From positions 1 through 64,000 of the forward strand of contig NZ_JACDUS010000010.1 in NCBI RefSeq assembly GCF_013761005.1: a stretch of 64,000 bases of DNA, in the 5' to 3' direction. Of the stretch, positions 8,098-16,860 are shown one piece after another (the stretch's first letter is position 1; the number at the start of each line of letters is the position of its first letter). The translations under genes were made by a program, and so were the position numbers. Below the pieces are notes generated by a model. It did no database searches. It worked only from the letters and a program-made list of their open reading frames with translations, and was not told the DNA's origin. This DNA comes from Desulfosalsimonas propionicica. GTDB lineage: Bacteria > Desulfobacterota > Desulfobacteria > Desulfobacterales > Desulfosalsimonadaceae.

Positions 8098-8322
8098 ACC
8101 GCGGTCAACAGGGGGCGCACATATCCCCGGGGCCAAAGGATGCATTAACGGCATAACAAGGGACAGGGGAAGACAGGTGTGCGAATTCTCAGTTACCGGC
8201 GTAAAGGCCTCCAAGCCGTTTGCATGAAACCCAATCATTGTTATAATAAAATTATAAAAAGCAAAGTCCAGATCTTTTGCTTTTCAACCAACGAGTTCGG
8301 CAACAGGCTCGGGGGATTTGAC

Positions 8323-9750
8323 ATGCCTGTAAGGATTGCCGTATTGGGAGCTGGTCCGGGCGGTTTGTTTGCAGCTGTCCGCGCAGCCCGGTTAAATGCC
8401 AAGGTGACCCTGGTGGAAGCCGATGCCCTTGGGGGCACCTGCCTGAACCGGGGATGCATTCCCTCCAAGGTGATGCGGGAGGCCGGCGCATTGATGGCTG
8501 ATTGCCGGCGTTTCAGCAAATTCGGCGTGCGCCTGCCGGGGCCTCCTGAAATTGACATGCCGCAGCTCAGTGCCCGGAGACAGGAAGTTGTTTCCGCCCA
8601 GGCCAAGGGGGTCGCCCGAATTCTGGATAAGCTCGGAATCCGGGTAGTAAGCGGCCGCGGCTTTATTGAAGGCCCCTGCAAGCTCACGGTTACGCAGGCA
8701 GACGGCAGTAAGCAAACCGTGCAGTGGGATCGCCTGATTATTGCCGCGGGAGCCTGTCCACGGCCGCTACCCGGAATTCCGTTTGACGGCGAGCGCATCA
8801 TTTCCAGCACAAATGCCCTCTGCCTTGAGACCGTGCCAAAATCGCTGGTGATTGCCGGCGGCGGTGTCGTTGGCTGCGAGTTTGCCACGATTTTTTCAGC
8901 TCTGGGCAGCCGGGTGACCCTTGTTGAAGCCATGGACAGACTGCTTCCGCTTCCGCTTATTGACGAAACCTGTTCCAAAACCCTTTTGCGCGAATTTAAA
9001 AAGCAGAAAATCACATGCTGCCTCGGCCGGATAGTGGACTCCATTCAGGAAACAGATCAGGGGGTGGATGTGACCATCCGCGACTCTCCGTTTGTGCAGC
9101 AGCGTCAGCCGCAGCCGAGTACCGGCGCCTCCGCGGAAAAACTGCTGGTTTGCATCGGACGAACACCCGTGTTATCTGGCATGGGCCTGGAAAATCTCGG
9201 GGTGGAAATCGATGATCAGGGTTGGATCAAGGCTGATTCCCGGATGGAGACCTCTGTGAAAAACGTCTATGCCGTGGGCGACGTGCTGGGACCGGATAAA
9301 TTGATGCTCGCCTATGTTGCCTCCAAGGAGGGCATGACAGCAGCAGAAAACGCCCTTGGAGAGGACCGGCAAATGAGCTATGAAGCTGTCCCCAATGTGG
9401 TCTTTACCCTGCCTGAGGTGGCCAATGTCGGGTTGACCCGGGGGCAGGCAGCAGATGCGGGCTATGCGGTGGAAACTGAAACAGTGCTGTTCCGAAGCCT
9501 TGGTAAACCGCAGGTGACCGGCAACATTACCGGCCAGGCCCAGGTGGTCTTTGACACCGGAAGCGAGCAGATACTCGGGGTGCACATTGTCGGCCCCAAG
9601 GCCACTGATATCATCCCCGAGGCCACCCTGGCAGTAAAAAGCCATGCCACGGTGAGAGATCTGGCCAATACCATGCACGGCCATCCCACCCATGCGGAAA
9701 TCATGGAAGAGCTGGCGGCCAAGGCCATCGGGCGTGCGGTTTACGGGTAG
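8323..9750 (+). CDS. lpd: Dihydrolipoamide dehydrogenase
   Basis: This is the E3/L-protein flavoenzyme that reoxidises dihydrolipoyl groups with NAD+. The ATG at 8323 is preferred because the N-terminus then begins directly at the FAD Rossmann motif (VLGAGPGG, residues 7-14); the frame is open upstream to 8179. The redox-active disulfide is Cys40/Cys45 in GGTCLNRGCIPSK, the NAD-binding GGGVVGCEFA is near residue 185, and the C-terminal HGHPTHAEIMEE carries the catalytic His-Glu pair. The 475-aa length is normal. It opens the gcv-lip operon, 44 bases before gcvT, so its partner is the lipoyl H protein. No glycine riboswitch is evident upstream. Confidence 0.93.
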   Translation: MPVRIAVLGAGPGGLFAAVRAARLNAKVTLVEADALGGTCLNRGCIPSKVMREAGALMADCRRFSKFGVRLPGPPEIDMPQLSARRQEVVSAQAKGVARILDKLGIRVVSGRGFIEGPCKLTVTQADGSKQTVQWDRLIIAAGACPRPLPGIPFDGERIISSTNALCLETVPKSLVIAGGGVVGCEFATIFSALGSRVTLVEAMDRLLPLPLIDETCSKTLLREFKKQKITCCLGRIVDSIQETDQGVDVTIRDSPFVQQRQPQPSTGASAEKLLVCIGRTPVLSGMGLENLGVEIDDQGWIKADSRMETSVKNVYAVGDVLGPDKLMLAYVASKEGMTAAENALGEDRQMSYEAVPNVVFTLPEVANVGLTRGQAADAGYAVETETVLFRSLGKPQVTGNITGQAQVVFDTGSEQILGVHIVGPKATDIIPEATLAVKSHATVRDLANTMHGHPTHAEIMEELAAKAIGRAVYG

Positions 9751-9794
9751 CGGGTTGCTTCTCAGGCCGGGTACCCGGAAAAGGAGTTACGGAT

Positions 9795-11090
9795 ATGTCA
9801 CCGGAGCCGAAGCAAACCCCGCTTTTTCAACGGCACCGGCAATTGGGTGCCAACTTCTCCGTTTTCGGCGGCTATCGTATGCCACTGTGGTATCGCTCCG
9901 GCGCCAAAACCGAGCACCTTGCCGTTATATGCCGGGCCGGATTGTTTGATACCAGCCACATGGCTGCCCTCCGCGTAAGCGGCCCCGAGGCCCTGGGCTT
10001 GCTTCAGCAGTGCTGCACCCGGGACCTGGAGCGCTGTTTCGGCAGGGACAAACGTCCCCTTATGCCCGGGGGCACCGCATACGGCGCCTATCTCAACGAA
10101 AGCGGCGGCGTGATCGACGATACCCTGATTTACCAATTGGCCCACCAGGATTACCTCTCGGTGGTAAACGCCGGGCAGGGCGCACTGGTATCCGATCATC
10201 TGCGTACGGCCGCCGGCAACAGCCGCCTTGATGTCACCGACCTGACAGACCAAATGGGAAAACTGGATCTGCAGGGACCGGCCTCGGTTGCCATTCTCAT
10301 CAAGACCCTGGAAAATCCCGGCAATGTCCTGGAGGGTTTGTCGTTTTTTTCCTTCAAGGTGGATCCGGAGCTTTTTCCGGGTTCGCAGACCCGGGTGCGT
10401 CTGGGCGAAAATATTCCCCTCATGCTCTCGCGCAGCGGGTATACCGGAGAGATGGGTTTTGAGCTGTTTGTCAGGCCGCAGGATCTGACCACCGCATGGG
10501 ACTATTTGCTTGCAGCAGGCCAAAAGGAAGAACTCATATCCTGCGGGCTGGCTGCCCGGGATTCCTTGCGCACCGGTGCGGGTTTGCCCCTGTCCCACCA
10601 GGATATCGGCGACTGGCCCTTTATCCATCATCCCTGGCACATTGCGCTTCCGTTTTCCCCGGACGGCACCGGCTTTACAAAGCAGTTTATTGGAAGCCGG
10701 GCGCTTCTGGATCCTGACCGGCATTTTTATACCTGTGCCTTTGTGGGCTATGATCTGCGGAAAATTACGGTGTCGGAAACAGCTCCCCCGCAGGTCCTGG
10801 ATTCGGCCGGAAAGTCCGTGGGCATTGTTTTGACATGTGTTACGGATATGGCCATTGGCCGCGACAGCGGCGGCCGCGTCTACAGCGTGCGCAGCCCGGG
10901 CAAACCCCAGGGATTTGAGCCGCGGGGATTGTGCTGCGGCTTCCTAAGACTGGATCGGCCGCCGGAAACCGGGGAACTGGTATCCTTAAATGACGGCCGG
11001 CGAAAGGTCAAGGCGGAACTCACCCGGGATATCCGGCCTGATCGCAGCGCCGGATGGGATATCAACCGAATCATAGAGGAGTTCTCATGA
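9795..11090 (+). CDS. gcvT: Aminomethyltransferase, glycine cleavage T protein
   Basis: The T protein transfers the aminomethyl carbon from lipoyl-H protein to tetrahydrofolate, releasing ammonia. The start is an ATG with AAGGAG ten bases upstream. Recognisable blocks are FDTSHMAALRVSG near residue 50, LDLQGPAS in the folate-binding region, SRSGYTGEMGFELF near 215 and AARDSLRTGAGLPLSHQD near 255. The 431-aa length is longer than the typical ~365 aa, and the sequence is rather diverged. It overlaps gcvH by four bases (ATGA), so the two are translationally coupled. Confidence 0.88.
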   Translation: MSPEPKQTPLFQRHRQLGANFSVFGGYRMPLWYRSGAKTEHLAVICRAGLFDTSHMAALRVSGPEALGLLQQCCTRDLERCFGRDKRPLMPGGTAYGAYLNESGGVIDDTLIYQLAHQDYLSVVNAGQGALVSDHLRTAAGNSRLDVTDLTDQMGKLDLQGPASVAILIKTLENPGNVLEGLSFFSFKVDPELFPGSQTRVRLGENIPLMLSRSGYTGEMGFELFVRPQDLTTAWDYLLAAGQKEELISCGLAARDSLRTGAGLPLSHQDIGDWPFIHHPWHIALPFSPDGTGFTKQFIGSRALLDPDRHFYTCAFVGYDLRKITVSETAPPQVLDSAGKSVGIVLTCVTDMAIGRDSGGRVYSVRSPGKPQGFEPRGLCCGFLRLDRPPETGELVSLNDGRRKVKAELTRDIRPDRSAGWDINRIIEEFS

Positions 11091-11488
11091 GACCAGTGGA
11101 CGAATTGATACTGCCGGATGATGTTGGGTATACCGAAAACCATGAATGGGCCAGAAAGGACGGGTCCGCGATGGTGGCGGGTATTACCGATTATGCCCAG
11201 GAGGAACTGGGCGACATCGTTTACGTGGAATTGCCCGAAATCGGGCAGAGCTTTGAAAAAGGTGCGGAATTCGGTACGGTGGAGTCAGTTAAGGCTGTGG
11301 CGGAACTTTACATGCCGGTTGCCGGAGAGATTGCCGGTACCAACCCGGAACTGGAAAACCGGCCGGACCTGGTCAATGAAGACCCCTATGGCCGGGGCTG
11401 GCTGGTTATGATCAGGCCTGCAGACCCCGGGGAAATGCAATCCCTGATGGATAAAGCCACCTATTACAATCTGTTAAAAGGACTCTAA
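11087..11488 (+). CDS. gcvH: Glycine cleavage H protein
   Basis: The H protein is the lipoyl carrier that shuttles the aminomethyl group between P, T and L proteins. The ATG at 11087 overlaps the gcvT stop and follows GAGGAG. The 133-aa sequence shows YTENHEWARKDG at the N-terminus, GITDYAQEELGDIVYVELP, and the lipoylation site in TVESVKAVAELYMPV, where the lysine is modified. Length is normal. The lipoate enzymes LipB and LipA are encoded downstream in the same operon, so it is their expected substrate. Confidence 0.95.
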   Translation: MRPVDELILPDDVGYTENHEWARKDGSAMVAGITDYAQEELGDIVYVELPEIGQSFEKGAEFGTVESVKAVAELYMPVAGEIAGTNPELENRPDLVNEDPYGRGWLVMIRPADPGEMQSLMDKATYYNLLKGL

Positions 11489-11490
11489 TC

Positions 11491-12822
11491 ATGCGATACC
11501 TGCCACATACAGATTCCGATATCGCGGCCATGCTCAAGGTGATCGGCGCAGGCAGCACGGATGATTTGTTTGCCAACATTCCGGAAGCCGTCCGTAGCGG
11601 CAGAAAGATGGATCTGCCGCCGGCAATGAGCGAATGGGACCTGCGCGCCCGCATGGAAGCCCTTGCCGCAGAATGCCCCGACTGCAAGTTTTTTCTGGGC
11701 GCGGGCAAGTATGATCATTACATTCCGGCAGTAGTGACCAACCTGCTTGAGCGCTCCGAGCTGCTGACCTCGTATACGCCCTACCAGCCGGAAGTCAGCC
11801 AGGGAACGCTGCAGGCCGTTTATGAATACCAGACACTGACCGCCCGGCTGCTGGGCCTGGAAATATCCAATGCCTCCATGTATGACGGGGCTTCGGCACT
11901 GGCCGAATCCCTGCTCATGGCCACCCGCATCCGAAAGAAAAGCAAGGGAAAAATCGTCCTGTCATCTCTTATCCATCCCAGTTACGGCCAGGTGGTAAAA
12001 ACATATTTCCGGCCCACCCCGTTTGAAATCACCTTTTTGCCCGCCTTGGCAGATGGCCGAACCGATGTCTCGGCGCTGGCGGATATGGATGATGTGGTTG
12101 CCGTGGCAGTCCAGTCGCCCAATTTTTTCGGATGCCTGGAGGATCTGGCCGGGATCGGCAGCCTTGTCGGGCAAACAGAGGCAATATTTGTGACCTGTTT
12201 CACCGAACCCCTGGCATTCGGGCTTTATCAGCCGCCGGGGACCCAGGGCGCAGCCATTGCATGCGGGGAGGGCGGCAGCCTGGGACTTCCCCCGGCCTAC
12301 GGCGGGCCGGGTCTGGGCATGCTGGCCACGAAGATGGATTATGTGCGGCGCATGCCGGGCCGCGTGGTGGGCAAGACCACTGATGCCAACGGTAAGGAAG
12401 GTTTTGTTTTAACCCTGGCCACCCGGGAGCAGCATATCCGACGAGCCAGGGCCACCTCTAATATTTGTACCAACAGCAATTTTTGCGCGATCGCCGCCGC
12501 AGTGTACATGGCCTGCCTGGGTAAAATCGGATTCCGGGAACTGGCCCGGCTCAACTATGACAAAACAGAATATCTGAAACAGCAACTGCGCCGGGCCGGC
12601 ATGGCTCTGCCCTTTGGTGCCCCGACATTCAACGAATTTGTGGTCAAATTGCCCCCCGGGTTTGAACGCAAACACGCAGAGCTTGCCGCCTCCTCCGGGA
12701 TCGTGGCCGGCCTGCCCCTGGCAGAGTGGTATCCGGATCTGGCGGATCATTACCTGTTATGCGTCACTGAAAAAATTACCCGGGCGGATATGGACCATTT
12801 GATAAAAGAGGTGTCTGAATGA
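11491..12822 (+). CDS. gcvPA: Glycine dehydrogenase (decarboxylating) subunit 1
   Basis: This is the non-PLP-lysine subunit of the split, two-chain form of P protein. It starts two bases after gcvH and overlaps gcvPB by four (ATGA). The 443-aa length is normal. Typical blocks are the opening RYLPHTDSDIAAML, FLGAGKYDHYIPAVVTNLLE, TPYQPEVSQGTLQAVYEYQT, NASMYDGASALAE, and late PAYGGPGLGMLATK and RRMPGRVVGKT. The heterodimer with GcvPB decarboxylates glycine. Confidence 0.95.
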   Translation: MRYLPHTDSDIAAMLKVIGAGSTDDLFANIPEAVRSGRKMDLPPAMSEWDLRARMEALAAECPDCKFFLGAGKYDHYIPAVVTNLLERSELLTSYTPYQPEVSQGTLQAVYEYQTLTARLLGLEISNASMYDGASALAESLLMATRIRKKSKGKIVLSSLIHPSYGQVVKTYFRPTPFEITFLPALADGRTDVSALADMDDVVAVAVQSPNFFGCLEDLAGIGSLVGQTEAIFVTCFTEPLAFGLYQPPGTQGAAIACGEGGSLGLPPAYGGPGLGMLATKMDYVRRMPGRVVGKTTDANGKEGFVLTLATREQHIRRARATSNICTNSNFCAIAAAVYMACLGKIGFRELARLNYDKTEYLKQQLRRAGMALPFGAPTFNEFVVKLPPGFERKHAELAASSGIVAGLPLAEWYPDLADHYLLCVTEKITRADMDHLIKEVSE

Positions 12823-14276
12823 AAAAACCGACCGCAACCACCGGATTGAAATGGGACGAGCCCTTGCTGTGGGAAAAGGGCCAGAGCGGCCGAAGCGCTT
12901 TTTCGCTTCCCGCCCGGGACGTGGAGCAATTTGCCGTGGAATCCGGCATGGAAGGAAAAGGACCGGATTTTCCGGATTTAAGCGAGCCTGAAGTAGTTCG
13001 CCACTATACGCGGCTGTCGCAGTGGAATTATGGAATTGACGCCGGGCTCTATCCCCTTGGCTCCTGTACCATGAAATACAATCCCAAGATCAATGAAGCC
13101 ATTGCCGCTTTGCCGGGCTTTGCCAGCCCCCATCCCCTTCTGCCGGAACAATTTTGCCAGGGAACCCTGCGGGTAATGGCGGAACTGGAGCGATTTCTTG
13201 CAGAAATTACGGGGCTGGATGCGGTTTCACTGCAGCCGGCGGCCGGTGCCCAGGGAGAACTGGCCGGCATGCTTTTGATTCAGGCCTACCATCAGGCCCG
13301 GGGCGATTCCCGCACCAAACTGCTGGTGCCGGACACAGCCCACGGCACCAACCCGGCCAGCGCCAGCCTCTGCGGGTACCAGCCGGTAGCCGTGGCCTCC
13401 AATGATCAGGGTATCCTTTCGGCAGAAACGGTGGCAGAGTTCATGGACGAGCAGACAGCCGGGATCATGGTGACAAATCCCAACACTCTTGGGCTTTTTG
13501 AGGAAAACATCATGGCCATCGCTGAAATTGTCCATGAAAAAGGCGGCCAGGTTTATTGTGACGGCGCCAACATGAACGCCCTGTTCGGCCGGGTCGACAT
13601 GCGCAAAATGGGCGTGGATGTTTTGCATTTAAACCTGCACAAAACCTTTTCCACGCCGCACGGCGGCGGCGGTCCGGGCGCCGGTCCGGTGTGCGTCAAA
13701 CAGCACCTGGAAAAATATCTCCCAGTGCCGCGGCTTATGGAAAAACAGGGCCGGTTTTCCTGGTCGTCTGATGCGCCGGATTCCATCGGGCGAATGCACG
13801 GGTTTTACGGAAACTTCGGGGTGATGGTAAAGGCCTGCTGCTATATACTCAGCATGGGCGCTGAAAATTTGCAGAAAGTCAGTGAACTGGCCGTGTTAAA
13901 CGCCAACTATCTCAAGGAACGCTTAAAGCAGACCCTTTACCTACCCTACGACCGCCTGTGCATGCACGAGTGCGTGTTCACGGACAAAAACCAGGCTGAA
14001 TGCCATGTCAACACCCTGGATATTGCCAAGCGGATGATCGATTACGGTTTTCATCCACCGACCATCTATTTTCCACTTGTGGTACAAGGCGCCCTCATGA
14101 CCGAGCCCACGGAAACCGAAACCAGGGAAACCCTGGACGCTTATATCGCTGCCGTGGAAGCCATTGCCAAAGAAGCGCGCACAGAACCCGAGCTGTTGCG
14201 CCAGGCCCCGACCGTAAGCAGGCTGAGGCGGCTGGATGAGACCACGGCTGCCAGAAACCCCTGCCTGAGCGGGTGA
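12819..14276 (+). CDS. gcvPB: Glycine dehydrogenase (decarboxylating) subunit 2
   Basis: This is the PLP-binding subunit of split P protein. The PLP-lysine motif is HLNLHKTFSTPHGGGGPG around residue 275. Other family blocks are PLGSCTMKYNPKINE, LQPAAGAQGELAGMLL and PDTAHGTNPASASLCGY. The 485-aa length is normal. It overlaps gcvPA and lies six bases before lipB. Together the five genes lpd, gcvT, H, PA and PB encode a complete glycine cleavage complex, which may run in either direction depending on metabolism. Confidence 0.95.
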   Translation: MKKPTATTGLKWDEPLLWEKGQSGRSAFSLPARDVEQFAVESGMEGKGPDFPDLSEPEVVRHYTRLSQWNYGIDAGLYPLGSCTMKYNPKINEAIAALPGFASPHPLLPEQFCQGTLRVMAELERFLAEITGLDAVSLQPAAGAQGELAGMLLIQAYHQARGDSRTKLLVPDTAHGTNPASASLCGYQPVAVASNDQGILSAETVAEFMDEQTAGIMVTNPNTLGLFEENIMAIAEIVHEKGGQVYCDGANMNALFGRVDMRKMGVDVLHLNLHKTFSTPHGGGGPGAGPVCVKQHLEKYLPVPRLMEKQGRFSWSSDAPDSIGRMHGFYGNFGVMVKACCYILSMGAENLQKVSELAVLNANYLKERLKQTLYLPYDRLCMHECVFTDKNQAECHVNTLDIAKRMIDYGFHPPTIYFPLVVQGALMTEPTETETRETLDAYIAAVEAIAKEARTEPELLRQAPTVSRLRRLDETTAARNPCLSG

Positions 14277-14282
14277 AAAACC

Positions 14283-15035
14283 GTGAGCAATACAGGTTTC
14301 AAACATCAAGGACAATGCTGCCCAAAGCCTGTATGGGCCTGCCTGGAACTGCCGGTAACCGATTATATGCAGGCCCTGGGCCTGCAGCAGAACCTGGTTT
14401 CCGCCCGGGCCAGCCGGGCGTTAAACCGGGATATCGTGGTTATCCTCCAGCACTTCCCGGTCTTTACCCTTGGCAACCGGGGCGGAGCAGAGCACCTGCA
14501 CGTTTCGGAGGATTTTCTAAAGGCCCGGGGTATTCCCATGGTTGAAAGCGACCGGGGTGGGAGCATAACATATCACGGGCCGGGACAGCTTGTGGTCTAT
14601 CCCGTCGTGGATCTGGGTTTAAATGGCTGGCTTGTCGCGGACTTTGTTCATGCCCTGGAATCTATAATGATCGCCGTTGTTGAACAGTGGGGTGTGGTAG
14701 CGCAAAGACACACCCTTGGCCGCGGGGTCTGGGTCCAAGGCAAAAAAATCGGCAGCGTTGGCCTGCGGATACGCCGGAAAGTCAGTTTTCACGGATTGGC
14801 CTTAAACGTGGACCCGCATCTTGACCCCTTTGACTGGATTGCGCCCTGCGGTCTGCCCGGGATTCAGATGACCTCCATTGCAAAGGAAACAGACGGCTCT
14901 GTATCCATGAACGGGATCACTCGATCGGCCAAGGCCCATTTTTCAAGCATTTTTAACGTTCAACTGGAGCCGGTACCGGCCGATTACGTGGCGGCTTACT
15001 GGAAGGAGGCGCGCCATGCCGAAGCTTCTACCTGA
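14283..15035 (+). CDS. lipB: Octanoyl-ACP:protein N-octanoyltransferase
   Basis: LipB moves an octanoyl group from acyl carrier protein to the lipoyl lysine of H protein. The start is a GTG six bases after the gcvPB stop, with a GGGTGA site. Motifs are RGGSITYHGPGQLVVYP near residue 95, GRGVWVQGKKIGSVGLRIRR near 145, SFHGLALNV, and the catalytic Cys region IAPCGLPG near 185. The 250-aa length is within the family range. It overlaps lipA by 20 bases. Its place behind the gcv genes suggests lipoylation is matched to H-protein supply. Confidence 0.92.
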   Translation: MSNTGFKHQGQCCPKPVWACLELPVTDYMQALGLQQNLVSARASRALNRDIVVILQHFPVFTLGNRGGAEHLHVSEDFLKARGIPMVESDRGGSITYHGPGQLVVYPVVDLGLNGWLVADFVHALESIMIAVVEQWGVVAQRHTLGRGVWVQGKKIGSVGLRIRRKVSFHGLALNVDPHLDPFDWIAPCGLPGIQMTSIAKETDGSVSMNGITRSAKAHFSSIFNVQLEPVPADYVAAYWKEARHAEAST

Positions 15036-15939
15036 AATGCCTGCAACCCAGGATTGCAGCAGGGGATTGCACAAGCCGGACTGGCTTCGAAGACGCCTGC
15101 CGGTTGGCGGGAACTGCGAGCAAACCCGGGCGTTTTTGGCGCGCAAAGGCCTTTGCACGGTCTGCGAGGAAGCCAGGTGCCCAAACCGTTGGGAATGCTT
15201 TTCCCGCCGGACCGCCACCTTCATGATCATGGGGCGTCGCTGCACCCGCAACTGTCGGTTTTGTTCCGTGCTCAACGGGCCTTTGGGGCCCCCGGACCCG
15301 GAGGAGCCCGTCCGGGTGGCCGGTGCAGCGCGTGAAATGGGCCTGCGGCACGTGGTGGTCACATCGGTTACCCGGGACGATTTGCGCGATCAGGGGGCTG
15401 GGTGTTTTGTGCAAACCATCCGGGAAATCCGCAGGCAGCTCCCGCAGGCCTCGGTTGAAGTCCTGTTGCCGGATTTTGGGGGCAGCACCACCTGCCTGCA
15501 GCAGGTGGTGGACGCCGGCCCGGACGTGTTGAATCATAATATCGAGACTGTTGCCGGGCTTTATCAGCGGGTGCGGCCGGAGGCGAATTACCGCCGCAGC
15601 CTCAATGTCCTGGCCGAAGCGGCAGCAGCCCGCCCGGATATGCCAGTCAAGTCCGGCATCATGCTGGGCCTGGGAGAAAACCGGACTGCGGTCGTCCGGA
15701 CCCTGTCTGATCTGCTGGCAGCTGGGTGCAGCATGCTGACCATTGGGCAGTATCTGCAGCCAACACCCCGGCATTTGCCGGTTGAAGAATATTTCACACC
15801 CGATATTTTTGAAGGCTGGCGGCAGTGCGCACTTGATGCAGGATTTGCTGCCGTGGCATCCGGCCCGCTGGTGAGAAGCTCTTATCGCGCCCGGGAGATG
15901 TTTATGAGGGTTTACCCGTCAGAGGGCTTATCTATTTGA
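15016..15939 (+). CDS. lipA: Lipoyl synthase, radical SAM
   Basis: LipA inserts two sulfurs into the protein-bound octanoyl chain. The start has GGAAGGAGG nine bases upstream and overlaps lipB. It shows the auxiliary cluster motif CEEARCPNRWEC (C-x4-C-x5-C) near residue 50, the radical SAM motif CTRNCRFC (C-x3-C-x2-C) near 77, and the C-terminal RSSYRA motif whose serine ligates the auxiliary cluster. The 307-aa length is normal. It is the last gene of the operon; no clear terminator follows, only an AT-rich palindrome at about 15937-15950. Confidence 0.95.
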   Translation: MPKLLPEMPATQDCSRGLHKPDWLRRRLPVGGNCEQTRAFLARKGLCTVCEEARCPNRWECFSRRTATFMIMGRRCTRNCRFCSVLNGPLGPPDPEEPVRVAGAAREMGLRHVVVTSVTRDDLRDQGAGCFVQTIREIRRQLPQASVEVLLPDFGGSTTCLQQVVDAGPDVLNHNIETVAGLYQRVRPEANYRRSLNVLAEAAAARPDMPVKSGIMLGLGENRTAVVRTLSDLLAAGCSMLTIGQYLQPTPRHLPVEEYFTPDIFEGWRQCALDAGFAAVASGPLVRSSYRAREMFMRVYPSEGLSI

Positions 15940-16128
15940 AAAAATTTTTTCTTTGTGACTGCCGATCACCTTACATTTCATACCAGAGCCCTCAGGAAAT
16001 CGAAAAACTCGATTTTCGTCCGGCTGCTGCCCCCAATAAAATAGCCGAACTACCATATAAATGGGGCAGTCCGGCTATCTGTGTTCAGAATCAACGATGA
16101 AAAGCACTACTGAAAAGACCCGTGACTT

Positions 16129-16251
16129 TCCGTCCCAGTCTTACGCCTGGTTTGGCTTTCTCATAATCCTTATATTCGTCTGAAAAACCAAGGTGTCAAA
16201 TTTTTATGGGCAAGTTTTCGAAATATTATTCCGCTCCCGTAAAAATGCACC
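16129..16251 (-). repeat. 123-bp direct repeat, copy 2 (DUF3237 5' fragment)
   Basis: This is a gap-free match to 6877-6999, with ~52 identical bases and then scattered differences. The identical half encodes the DUF3237 N-terminal piece DEYKDYEKAKPGVRLGR on the minus strand. Downstream of it (towards 16080) the DUF3237 sequence is not continued, so this copy is only a 5' fragment. Both copies carry an in-frame TGA eight codons or fewer before the shared peptide. Confidence 0.75.
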
Positions 16252-16410
16252 ATACGGCTATCATGGCTCCCGGGGAATGGCCTTCGTGGGGTGCACATTT
16301 TCGATATATTCCATCACACTGCTCACCCAGTTGAAACAAAAACAAAGAGGATAGAACGTCAAAAATTGCCATTCAGAGCATTCGCAATTGATAAAGGAAT
16401 ACCGGGCTTT

Positions 16411-16560
16411 TTAACTCGATTCGGCATCTTTGCCGCATGAAGCGTCTAAATATTTGCTCAGGATTTCTTCCAAGGCTTCTTCTGTGAGTTCAGAGATGGC
16501 ATGATGTAAAAACAAAAACATCAAACCGGCGGGTTGACCTGGGGCCGCAAATGATGTCAT
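16411..16560 (-). CDS. Possible 49-aa small protein
   Basis: The ATG at 16560 to TAA at 16411 encodes a peptide with a hydrophobic middle (PAGLMFLFLHHAI) and an acidic amphipathic helix (SELTEEALEEILSKYL). No strong ribosome site is seen. The same frame stays open for ~48 codons beyond the TAA, so this could be a fragment of a longer gene broken by a stop. Support is limited to the protein-like composition; no family is recognised. Confidence 0.25.
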   Translation of the reverse strand: MTSFAAPGQPAGLMFLFLHHAISELTEEALEEILSKYLDASCGKDAESS

Positions 16561-16718
16561 ACTTTAAAGTTTAGAAAGTGTCCCGCAACCCAGGCAAGTT
16601 AAATCTGATATTTCCGATTCGTCAGGGTGCCGATAAATCACAACAACATGATAATCGATTCTGTGCTCCGGCATTAAAAAAGGAGGATTTACAAGCCATC
16701 CTATACCTTAAACCCCAC

Positions 16719-16757
16719 AAAAAAAGGGCTTACAGAGAACCATATCTGCAAACCCTT
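16719..16757 (-). terminator. Rho-independent terminator of the tRNA-Val gene
   Basis: On the minus strand, AAGGGTTTGCAGA (16757-16745) pairs over 13 positions, two of them G-U, with TCTGTAAGCCCTT (16736-16724). Seven T residues span 16725-16719, overlapping the end of the stem. It begins nine bases after the tRNA 3' end. Confidence 0.8.
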
Positions 16758-16765
16758 GATTTTAA

Positions 16766-16841
16766 TGGTAGGCGCGAGCAGACTTGAACTGCTGACTTCT
16801 ACCGTGTCGGGGTAGCGCTCTACCACCTGAGCTACGCGCCT
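16766..16841 (-). tRNA. tRNA-Val (GAC)
   Basis: The 76-base cloverleaf includes an encoded CCA. The acceptor stem is AGGCGCG/CGCGCCT, the D arm begins GCTCAGGTGG, the anticodon stem is CTACC/GGTAG around loop CCGACAC, and the T arm is AGCAG-TTCAAGT-CTGCT. The anticodon is GAC, giving valine. Oddly, the base before the anticodon is C (position 33) where almost all tRNAs have U. All stems pair well and it has its own terminator, so it does not look like a pseudogene. Confidence 0.88.
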
Positions 16842-16860
16842 TTATTGTTGTTTCAAATAT

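Larger units (their letters stand above)
15940..16765. other. Gene-poor spacer with repeat and hairpins
   Basis: This 826-base stretch holds an inverted repeat at 16041-16078 (eleven-base arms, one mismatch), the second copy of the 123-bp DUF3237-derived repeat, a possible 49-aa minus-strand gene at 16411-16560, and the terminator of the tRNA. The minus-strand frame downstream of the 49-aa stop codon continues open for another ~48 codons, which may mean a decayed longer gene. The rest shows no convincing gene. Next to a tRNA, it looks like a scar of past insertion or rearrangement. Confidence 0.5.

Noticed and set aside
8098-8322. Glycine riboswitch before the gcv operon
   Set aside because: I looked for the conserved aptamer blocks and did not find them; the leader shows no paired tandem aptamers.
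15028-15774. 248-codon minus-strand frame opposite lipA
   Set aside because: Antisense shadow of the radical SAM gene.
16578-16787. 69-codon plus-strand frame running into the tRNA gene
   Set aside because: It crosses the tRNA terminator and the tRNA 3' end, has no ribosome site and no recognisable protein pattern.
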